From Chloroflexota bacterium (GTDB taxonomy: Bacteria > Chloroflexota > UBA11872): DNA of 63,617 nt. This document shows positions 57,589 to 63,617 of the stretch, piece after piece. Position numbers and translations under genes: made by a program. The notes below the pieces were generated by a model that was not told the origin of the DNA, did no database searches, and saw nothing but the letters and a program-made list of their open reading frames with translations. The stretch covers positions 1-63,617 of the forward strand of contig JAJDZD010000080.1 in the NCBI GenBank assembly GCA_022824865.1, given 5' to 3'. Within the stretch, counting starts at the first letter, position 1. Each line of letters starts with the position of its first letter.

Positions 57589-58452
57589 GTGATTGAGGGC
57601 GTTTCGCTTGTTATTCCAGCATACAACGAGGAGGGTGCCGTCAATGGTGTTGTACTTGGGTTCCGCACAGCGCTGGAGAAAGTCGGGATTCCCTATGAAG
57701 TTCTCGTCGTCGATGATGGGTCTACTGACGGTACCGCTCACGAAGCCGTAGACGCCGGCGCGGAAGTCTTGGAGTCACCACAGAATCTGGGTTACGGGCT
57801 CGCTCTTCGTCGCGGAATCGTCGCCGCGCGATACTCCTACGTGTTAATTTGCGATGCGGACGGAACCTATCCTGCATCATCTGTTCCTGAACTAATACGC
57901 CTCGCTGAGCATTTTGACATGGTCGTTGCGGCGCGCACCGGGCCTCACTTTCGGGGCCGTGGGGTGCGGGCGCTGGCTCGCGGTGGCCTTCGCATGTTCT
58001 CGAGCTTTGTTGTTGGTCGGCGGATTCCCGATGTCAACTCGGGACTCCGGATCTTTCGAAAGGCCGATTGTCTGCGATATTTTGGGATCCTCAGCCCAGG
58101 GTTCAGTTTCACGACGGGATTGACGTTGGCCATGATTAGCGATGCTCGCGCGGTTGCGTTCATACCTATTGACTACGGCGCTCGCGTCGGACAGTCAAAG
58201 ATTCGGTTCATCCGTGACACCCTGAGAATTGCGCAAGTTCTCATGCAGACTATGGTCCGTCATAATCCCATCAAGTTGTTTGCCGTAATCACGACTGTCA
58301 TGTGGTTTATCGCGCTCATAGCGGCAATTCTCTGGTTAATCGTAGGTGACGCAGCTGTTGGGCTTGTCGCAGCTGCGGCCGTCATGGGCGGTGTGTTCGT
58401 GTTTAGCATCGGACTTCTTGCTGAAGCTGTTCGTGTGCGCCGAGACTTCTAA
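57589..58452 (+). CDS. DPM1-like family 2 glycosyltransferase
   Basis: GT2 enzyme of 287 residues. VSLVIPAYNEE is at 5-15, the nucleotide site VVDDGSTDGT at 40-49, and the metal-binding DAD at 89-91. Two membrane segments close the C terminus (about 222-246 and 252-276). This architecture fits polyprenyl-phosphate sugar synthases, which load a sugar on a lipid carrier that GT-C enzymes then use outside. The GTG start at 57589 has AAGGG upstream. It follows the methyltransferase by 37 nt. Confidence 0.88.
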   Translation: MIEGVSLVIPAYNEEGAVNGVVLGFRTALEKVGIPYEVLVVDDGSTDGTAHEAVDAGAEVLESPQNLGYGLALRRGIVAARYSYVLICDADGTYPASSVPELIRLAEHFDMVVAARTGPHFRGRGVRALARGGLRMFSSFVVGRRIPDVNSGLRIFRKADCLRYFGILSPGFSFTTGLTLAMISDARAVAFIPIDYGARVGQSKIRFIRDTLRIAQVLMQTMVRHNPIKLFAVITTVMWFIALIAAILWLIVGDAAVGLVAAAAVMGGVFVFSIGLLAEAVRVRRDF

Positions 58453-58467
58453 GCATCGCCAGGAGGC

Positions 58468-59328
58468 CTAGCTTAGAGGAACCCAGAGCTTCCCTATTGG
58501 AGCTTCAGGACCGGCGATTACGGCGACCACGGCGGCAGTAATTGCGAGCAACAAAGCGACGGTGGCCTCATTCCGGTGTCTGATGGTGAATATTCGAGCT
58601 GCCAGAATGCTGATTGATAGCACTAAGAGACACCCAAGGCTCCCAATGGCAATCATAAGAGTCGCAACGACCCAGGCAGGAGGACCCTTAGCCTTTTCGG
58701 CGGCCAGTAGAGCGGGGACAATCGCTGCCTCCAACCACGCGATAGGTTTAGGGAATTGAGGGTCGCGGTATAGCTTGAATCGCAGGTCCTGGTCCGGTGT
58801 CTCCAGTCGGTCAAGCTCGAGCAGTTCGCCATGCGAATACAAATCTCCACCAAAATAGGCATAGTGGAGACTTGAATCTGGTGAACTGAGCACCGATTCC
58901 ATTCGAAGATAGACCACTTCATCTCTCGAGATATAGGCCGGATCAAACGCTAGACGCACTTGCCAATGTTGACTAGATCTATCGAAGACTATAGTTCCGG
59001 AAATCATGTCACTGTCGCTAAGGATATCGCGCTTGAGGTCAAAGCGGACGGTTACATGGTCTCCCGCTTTGATATCTGTTCTTGCCCAAATGTCAATACG
59101 AGATAGACCGTCGACCCTAGGAGTAATTGTCTGGCCCTTAACGCCACTTAGAACTTGGGTGTATGAAGGTCTGTAAACCTCGGGGAAATCGTGAACGGGA
59201 ATATGAACCGGCTGAGCCGCAATAATCGCTAGCCATACGACGGATGTCAAGCTGCAAGACGCGAATGCTAGGCGCTGAATGTGGCAGCGTATCAGCCGGC
59301 ACAACGCCTCCATATCAATAGTTGACAT
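58468..59328 (-). CDS. Membrane protein with extracytoplasmic beta-sandwich, GT-C accessory type
   Basis: Protein of about 286 residues with no named family that I can assign. One membrane segment near the N terminus leads to a beta-rich domain of about 150 residues (ITPRVDGLSRIDIWARTD, VTVRFDLKRD, YAYFGGDLYSHGELLELD). Two further membrane segments end the protein. Such domains often accompany or are fused to GT-C proteins, and this gene overlaps the end of one. The start is uncertain: ATG at 59328 or 59313, or GTG at 59358; none has a ribosome site. The role could be substrate binding for the adjacent GT-C protein. It is lower in G+C than the left half of the window. Confidence 0.6.
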   Translation of the reverse strand: MSTIDMEALCRLIRCHIQRLAFASCSLTSVVWLAIIAAQPVHIPVHDFPEVYRPSYTQVLSGVKGQTITPRVDGLSRIDIWARTDIKAGDHVTVRFDLKRDILSDSDMISGTIVFDRSSQHWQVRLAFDPAYISRDEVVYLRMESVLSSPDSSLHYAYFGGDLYSHGELLELDRLETPDQDLRFKLYRDPQFPKPIAWLEAAIVPALLAAEKAKGPPAWVVATLMIAIGSLGCLLVLSISILAARIFTIRHRNEATVALLLAITAAVVAVIAGPEAPIGKLWVPLS

Positions 59329-60628
59329 CTGGAAGAATAGAATGAATGAAGTAGGCACTATTGGCTGCCAGCATCAAAGGCAATATCATGAGCACCACAG
59401 CCTCAAATCGTCCTCTCCAATCCGTGATCGACGAGAGTCCAGTGATGATCAGAACGAGAAAGGGTAGGAACGTTGGAAACACATATCGCCCATGCAACGC
59501 AACGTCGACGGTGTAACTACTCCAGAAGCTCACAGTCCACAATCCAAGATGCATAGCTGCCATGACAGCGAGGACAGGAAAGTTGATTCCAAGTCTCCTG
59601 CTGCGAATCTGTCGGACGACGCCGACAATCAGTCCCAGCGTGGCGGCCGCCATCAGGGAGCTGAGCGCTAGGTATGCAGCGCTGGGAAGTTTGATTCGAT
59701 GCTGGCCGTGTCCGGCCCAGAATGTGGCAAAATTCTCGGCGATCCAGTTTGTATCTTCCACAAACTCGGTTGGACTATATCCACGGCTGCGAGGCGGAAC
59801 TGGAGCGCCGCCGCTGGCATCGACCGCAGCCTGTGTAAACGCCACGCCTATAGGATCACCGTAGAGTATCCAATTTCTCAAATACCACCACGACGCAATG
59901 GCGGCGGCGGGCAACAGAATCGCGGTGGCAACTTGAACGAGACGTTTCGGTTGCCTTATGAAGTGCCATGTCAGGACAAAGGCTGTCGCTGGGAACACGA
60001 GAAAACCCGTATACTTATGCAGGCCCACGATGCCCAGAGAAACTCCAAGTAATACGATGTCACGAACGGTAAAACCGGATTGTACAGCTCGAACGATAGC
60101 GTAAGTCGCAATAGTGCTGGATGCAATAGCTGGCGCATCGTTTGTGTAATAGGAATGAACCAAGACGAACATCGGAACGGTCGACATAACGGTAACCCCG
60201 ATAATCGGGGCGACGGGAATATCCGGGAAGAGCCGTCGAAGAGTAAGGAAGCTAAACCACAATGTGACAGGGTACACCGCGACCATGAAGAGACGTGCAA
60301 CATGGATGTTGAAAGCATAGTCATTGGAGCCAATCACTGCGATCGTAATGGCAACTGGAATGGCCAGTGCATTTGGAGTGATCTCGTGTGCAACTTGGGC
60401 GCGGATGGCCAGTCCGGAGAATTTGCCGGGCGGGTATCCTTTGAACTCGGCCAGAGCGCCCGTGCGGACCATGGTGTTGACAGTGCGAAAGTGCGCGTCT
60501 TCGTCTGGTCCCCCGCCTCCGGGCCGTCCCACAAAGGACCAGAGCAGAGCGTTGAGCGTTGCCACGACGATGAGCGCTAACGCAAGGCGCTTCTGAGTCG
60601 TGATGTCTGTCAGAGGAGACCGGTACAT
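59315..60628 (-). CDS. DUF2142-like GT-C membrane protein, putative glycosyltransferase
   Basis: Polytopic protein of 437 residues with about ten membrane segments. Right after the first segment comes GGPDEDAHFRTVNTMVRTG, with acids 42-44 and His46, the GT-C catalytic-loop pattern. HKYTGFLVFP and the distal HGRYVFPTFLPFLVLI are typical of DUF2142 and GT39-like proteins. It probably transfers a sugar from a polyprenyl phosphate; donor and acceptor are unknown. It is unrelated in detail to P1-P10 and much shorter. Its stop overlaps the following membrane-protein gene. Confidence 0.75.
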   Translation of the reverse strand: MYRSPLTDITTQKRLALALIVVATLNALLWSFVGRPGGGGPDEDAHFRTVNTMVRTGALAEFKGYPPGKFSGLAIRAQVAHEITPNALAIPVAITIAVIGSNDYAFNIHVARLFMVAVYPVTLWFSFLTLRRLFPDIPVAPIIGVTVMSTVPMFVLVHSYYTNDAPAIASSTIATYAIVRAVQSGFTVRDIVLLGVSLGIVGLHKYTGFLVFPATAFVLTWHFIRQPKRLVQVATAILLPAAAIASWWYLRNWILYGDPIGVAFTQAAVDASGGAPVPPRSRGYSPTEFVEDTNWIAENFATFWAGHGQHRIKLPSAAYLALSSLMAAATLGLIVGVVRQIRSRRLGINFPVLAVMAAMHLGLWTVSFWSSYTVDVALHGRYVFPTFLPFLVLIITGLSSITDWRGRFEAVVLMILPLMLAANSAYFIHSILPDVNY

Positions 60629-60701
60629 AGCCTATTCGGGGTACGCGGAACCAATCCTGTGCGAGGGTGCCGATGACCTGATTGTGGTGCGGACGTATAA
60701 G

Positions 60702-61478
60702 TCAGGCCGCCAACCATCCCCCGTCCACCGGAACAATCTGCCCGGTGATGTAGGCCGAAGCCTCGGAGGCGAGAAATACGGCTGTGCCCGCCATATCGCT
60801 GGGCTCCCCATGCCTCCCCTGAGGAATCCGGCTCATTAGCCAGGTGCGCGTCACAGGGTCCTCAAAGCGTGGGCGCGTGAGCTCCGTAAACACGTAGCCC
60901 GGGGCGATGGCGTTGACGGTGATGCCGCTCTGCGCGAACTCCACAGCCAGCGCCTTGGTCAATTGGGCCACGCCGCCCTTCGTCGCGCCGTACACCGAAA
61001 CCTGGGCAAAGCCCAGAAACGACGTGAGCGAGGCCGTGTTGATAATCCGCCCGTAGCCGCGCGGCTCCATCAGCCGGATCCCATGCTGACAGGCGAAGAA
61101 CAGGCTGCGCAGATTCAAGTCGGCAACCTGATCCCAGTCGGCCGGCGTAATGTCCAACAGCGGCTTGCGGAAGCCGGTTCCGGCGTTATTGAACAGGATG
61201 TCCAGATTTCCGAACTCCGCTTCCACCGAGCCGAATACGCTCGCCAGTGCATCCAGGTCGGCTAGGTCCGCCGGCAGCGCCAGCGCCTGGCGCCCCAGCT
61301 TCCGCACCTCGTCGCATACCTCGTCCAACTGATCGGCGGAGCGGGCGGAGACAGCCACGTCGGCGCCGGCTGCTGCTAGTCCCAACGCGATCGCCCGTCC
61401 GATGCCGCGGCCGGCGCCAGTTACCAACGACACACGGCCGGTCAGGTCAAAGGGGCTCTCGGTCGGTGCGTCAGGCAT
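60702..61478 (-). CDS. Classical SDR oxidoreductase
   Basis: Short-chain dehydrogenase of 258 residues. TGAGRGIG at 20-27 binds NAD(P), NNAG is present, and the active site is YGATK with Tyr163 and Lys167. The C terminus SAYITGQIVPVDGGWLA is the FabG/gluconate 5-dehydrogenase type. The substrate cannot be read from sequence; sugar-acid or 3-oxoacyl substrates are both possible. It is divergent from the peroxiredoxin gene. Confidence 0.88.
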   Translation of the reverse strand: MPDAPTESPFDLTGRVSLVTGAGRGIGRAIALGLAAAGADVAVSARSADQLDEVCDEVRKLGRQALALPADLADLDALASVFGSVEAEFGNLDILFNNAGTGFRKPLLDITPADWDQVADLNLRSLFFACQHGIRLMEPRGYGRIINTASLTSFLGFAQVSVYGATKGGVAQLTKALAVEFAQSGITVNAIAPGYVFTELTRPRFEDPVTRTWLMSRIPQGRHGEPSDMAGTAVFLASEASAYITGQIVPVDGGWLAA

Positions 61479-61639
61479 TTTGGGGCGTCTCCTGCGGGCT
61501 TCGCGCCGACCATATCAGGCAAGAGCGCGGATCAGCCGGGCAGTGTCCCCGATGTGGCTGGCCGGCCATGTGCTTGGCTCGCACTGCGCCTCGGCGTCGC
61601 GCACAATGGGCCACGGTGCCCCGTTCGCGAGTTGCCCGC

Positions 61640-62110
61640 ATGTCCCTGCTTGCGCCTGGAGACACGGCCCCCGACTTCACCCTCCGCGCCACCGACGGAT
61701 CGCAAGTCACGCTTTCGGATTTGCGTGGCCGACGGGTCCTGCTTTATTTCTACCCGCGCGACGACACCCCCGGCTGCACCATTGAGGCGTGCGGCTTCCG
61801 CGACAATCGGGATCAATTGGCCGCTCGCGGCGTAAACGTCTATGGCATCAACGATGACGACGTGGACTCGCACCAGCGCTTTACGGCCAAGTACGACCTG
61901 AACTTTCCGCTCCTGGCGGACACTGATCACACCGTAATTGAGGCCTACGGTGCCTGGGTGCGGAAGGAGATTCGAGGCCGCGGCGTCATGTGTGCTGATC
62001 GAGTGACCTATCTCATCGATCCCAACGGCGACGTGGAACACGTGTGGCCGGCCGTGGATCCCAGCGTCCACGTGGACGAGATCGTCGCCCTGCTGGACGC
62101 GACGGCCTAG
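61640..62110 (+). CDS. bcp: PrxQ/BCP-type peroxiredoxin
   Basis: Thiol peroxidase of 156 residues that reduces peroxides with thioredoxin. Peroxidatic Cys46 sits in DDTPGCT and the resolving Cys51 follows five residues later, the atypical 2-Cys PrxQ pattern. I start at the ATG at 61640 (MSLLAPGDTAPDFTL), the normal family N terminus; the open frame upstream is not coding. The gene is 100 nt upstream of tRNA-Thr(GGT). Confidence 0.92.
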   Translation: MSLLAPGDTAPDFTLRATDGSQVTLSDLRGRRVLLYFYPRDDTPGCTIEACGFRDNRDQLAARGVNVYGINDDDVDSHQRFTAKYDLNFPLLADTDHTVIEAYGAWVRKEIRGRGVMCADRVTYLIDPNGDVEHVWPAVDPSVHVDEIVALLDATA

Positions 62111-62209
62111 ACCCCACCCGCCCGACGCACGCCAGCGTCATTCCGCGCGGCGAACAGGGTACGATCAGCAAGCCCCGGTCACGGCTTCACTGCCGGCCGC
62201 CGACCGTTG

Positions 62210-62282
62210 GCCCACATAGCTCAGTCGGTAGAGCGCGTTCTTGGTAAGAACGAGGTCTCCGGTTCAAGTCCGGATGTGGGCT
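62210..62282 (+). tRNA. tRNA-Thr (anticodon GGT)
   Basis: A 73-nt cloverleaf folds by eye: acceptor GCCCACA with TGTGGGC, D stem GCTC with GAGC, anticodon stem CGTTC with GAACG, loop TTGGTAA, and T arm TCCGG-TTCAAGT-CCGGA. The anticodon is GGT. The discriminator is T and CCA is not encoded. Confidence 0.96.
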
Positions 62283-62552
62283 CCCATCAGATCTAACGAG
62301 TGTGGGAGACGGTTCTCGCCATAGGTGAGGGTGGCATGAGGTCCCGTCACAGCGCTCCGTCACACCCTGAAGTCGCTGTGGAGTTCACGCACTGAAACGC
62401 CACTCCGATCCGTCACTCGCCCGTCAGGCCGTGGACGCGCAAGAGCCCCTATCCATCAGATCCTCGACGAAGCGCTCGGGATCACACGCGAACTTTGCAG
62501 CGTCCTGATCGAACCCCGATCGCGGCTCGTCGCCATGTCGGCAGGCATCCAC

Positions 62553-63617
62553 TCAATACGGCACGCAATCCACGCCCACGAACACATCACGGCTAACTTG
62601 CTCCAGCCCCTTGCAGCGGAAGTACTCGCCGTTCCGATACTCCAGCACGGGCCATTCGGGGTCGATTTCGCAAACGCCGCCGCTGCAATGCGGGAAGTGG
62701 TAGCCAGCGAATCGACCAGTGCTCGATCGAGACGTACCACCTGCGCGATCGCTGACCATCTGGGGACTCGACCTCAGGGCGCTCGACGTCGAGCCGACAT
62801 ACTCTTCGAGTGTCGGGACCAGCGGGCAGGCGGCGCTCCGCACCGTGCATTCGTGTTCGCCGTAGAGCACGTCCCGATGCGTGCCGTTCAGGAAGTCTTC
62901 GATCCGTTCCTCGGTCACCACCTGAATCGCGATTTGCCGGGCGAGCGCGTCGTTCGCGCCCCGTGCGACAGCCGCCTGATAGACCTGGGAGAAAGCCGGA
63001 TGGGTCGTCGGGTCCTCGGCCGGATCCTGGTCTGCGCCTAGGCGGACCATGCTGCCCGGCGAGCCGACCGCATCAGCCGGCAATGTGACCCCACCCGCCG
63101 GCAACGTAACCGCACCGGCTGGCAATGTGACCCCACCCGCTGGCAACGTGACCGCACCGGCTGGCAAGATGACCGCACCGGCCGGCAGGGTGGCCCCTGG
63201 CGTGAACGCGCCTTGCAGACAGTTCACTTCCCAGCGCCAGCGTGGCCAGGCGTCCGATTGCCAGACGGTCACGAACGCCGTCCGCGTGGCCCGGTCCACG
63301 TCGTTCAGGCTCAAGCCGTCCGTCGTGAAGGTGTTGCGGTCCGTTGGGTCCCAGGCCGGCGCGCAGTGACTGAGGATCGCGAGGTAGACCTCGACTGGCA
63401 GACTCGGTGGGTTAAACGGATCGTACGTGGCTCGCACGGTGCCCAGGATCGTCGTCGATCCGCTTGGTGCCGTCTCCGGCGCAGTGCCCGTCGCGCCCTG
63501 CAGGCAATTCACTTCCCAGCGCCAGCGCGGCCAGGCGTCCACCTGCCAGACGGTCACGAACGCCGTCCGCGTGGCCCGGTCCACGTCGTTCAGGCTCAAG
63601 CCGTCCGTCGTATAGAT
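62553..63617 (-). CDS. Repeat-containing protein, incomplete at its N terminus
   Basis: At least 355 residues, open to the window's right edge. Two near-identical modules (TDGLSLNDVDRATRTAFVTV then WQxDAWPRWRWEVNCLQG) are separated by a segment with CAPAWDPTDRN. Six 7-residue repeats of the LPAGxVT type follow, encoded by 21-nt units. The last 170 residues contain several Cys pairs (EHECTVRSAACP, CSGGVCEID, FRCKG, VDCVPY). The Cys and repeat content suggest a secreted or surface protein. I recognise no family. Apparent internal TTG and ATG starts are not trusted because the first repeat extends beyond the window. Confidence 0.6.
   Translation of the reverse strand: MYTTDGLSLNDVDRATRTAFVTVWQVDAWPRWRWEVNCLQGATGTAPETAPSGSTTILGTVRATYDPFNPPSLPVEVYLAILSHCAPAWDPTDRNTFTTDGLSLNDVDRATRTAFVTVWQSDAWPRWRWEVNCLQGAFTPGATLPAGAVILPAGAVTLPAGGVTLPAGAVTLPAGGVTLPADAVGSPGSMVRLGADQDPAEDPTTHPAFSQVYQAAVARGANDALARQIAIQVVTEERIEDFLNGTHRDVLYGEHECTVRSAACPLVPTLEEYVGSTSSALRSSPQMVSDRAGGTSRSSTGRFAGYHFPHCSGGVCEIDPEWPVLEYRNGEYFRCKGLEQVSRDVFVGVDCVPY
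63076..63201. repeat. Six tandem 21-nt repeats inside the edge gene
   Basis: Units begin at 63076, 63097, 63118, 63139, 63160 and 63181, with the pattern GCYGGCAAYGTGACCSCACCS; the last unit is degenerate. The period is a whole number of codons, so copy-number change would keep the frame. On the coding strand it gives LPAG followed by AVT, GVT or AVI. Confidence 0.85.
63223..63611. repeat. Two copies of a 104-bp direct repeat
   Basis: 63223-63326 and 63508-63611 align without gaps at an offset of 285 nt and differ at only about four positions. They encode the same domain in the edge gene. The offset is 95 codons, so the unit plus its spacer is an in-frame duplication. Confidence 0.85.

Noticed and set aside
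54883..58452. NRPS/PKS-type secondary-metabolite cluster around asnB
   Set aside because: No carrier, condensation or ketosynthase domain is present; the neighbours are methyltransferase and lipid-carrier glycosyltransferase types.
61247..61639. N-terminal extension of the peroxiredoxin (131 more codons)
   Set aside because: The added part is Arg/Pro-rich and antisense to the SDR gene. The family N terminus starts at the ATG at 61640.
63076..63201. CRISPR array
   Set aside because: The 21-nt units are contiguous, without spacers, and are codon-periodic inside an open frame. No cas genes are nearby.

Overview
The window is high-G+C bacterial DNA. It probably comes from a member of the Chloroflexota. 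This is an inference from the separate PurS/PurQ/PurL proteins, the mreBCD-mrdA-rodA cell-shape cluster, a lipoprotein cytochrome c and the DUF3604-like and GT-C-like protein types. No marker in the window proves the phylum.

Left part (1-17.4 kb): conserved housekeeping genes, all on the minus strand up to the NUDIX gene. guaA-purD-purB-purC-purS-purQ-purL form a purine operon joined mostly by ATGA overlaps, with purL cut by the window edge. Next come mreB-mreC-mreD-mrdA-rodA-thrB, a cell-elongation operon with homoserine kinase at its end, then a PHP-domain gene and lon. A NUDIX hydrolase gene diverges from the PHP gene.

Middle (17.5-54.5 kb): the striking region. Ten paralogous genes, each for a 931-1003 residue polytopic membrane protein, fill about 29 kb. 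Four lie on the plus strand (called P1-P4 here), each overlapping the next by ATGA. Six lie on the minus strand (P5-P10) and are spaced more loosely. The two arrays face each other across a 6.5 kb island holding a DUF3604/PHP-like protein, acetyl-CoA synthetase, a lipoprotein cytochrome c, tRNA-Thr(TGT) and a sugar-nucleotide epimerase-like SDR. Each paralog has about 12 N-terminal membrane segments. An early extracytoplasmic loop carries an invariant Asp, usually a His four residues later, and a Y-H-[YHF]-G motif. A long soluble part follows, ending in a beta-rich C-terminal domain. The layout resembles GT-C glycosyltransferases and related YfhO/DUF6541-type proteins, but I cannot assign a known family. 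The arrays show mosaic recombination, base-composition shifts, one degenerate paralog fragment, and relics of a restriction-type gene and an IS5-type transposase.

Right part (54.9-63.6 kb): an envelope-glycan style set of asnB, a SAM methyltransferase, a DPM1-like glycosyltransferase, a TM/beta-sandwich protein and a DUF2142-like GT-C protein. Then come an SDR oxidoreductase, a PrxQ-type peroxiredoxin, tRNA-Thr(GGT), and an incomplete repeat-rich protein at the edge.

Together the middle and right parts look like a large locus for surface glycan or glycolipid assembly: epimerase and GT2 make or load sugar donors, and several GT-C-like membrane proteins use them outside the membrane. That function is inferred and not shown by the sequence.
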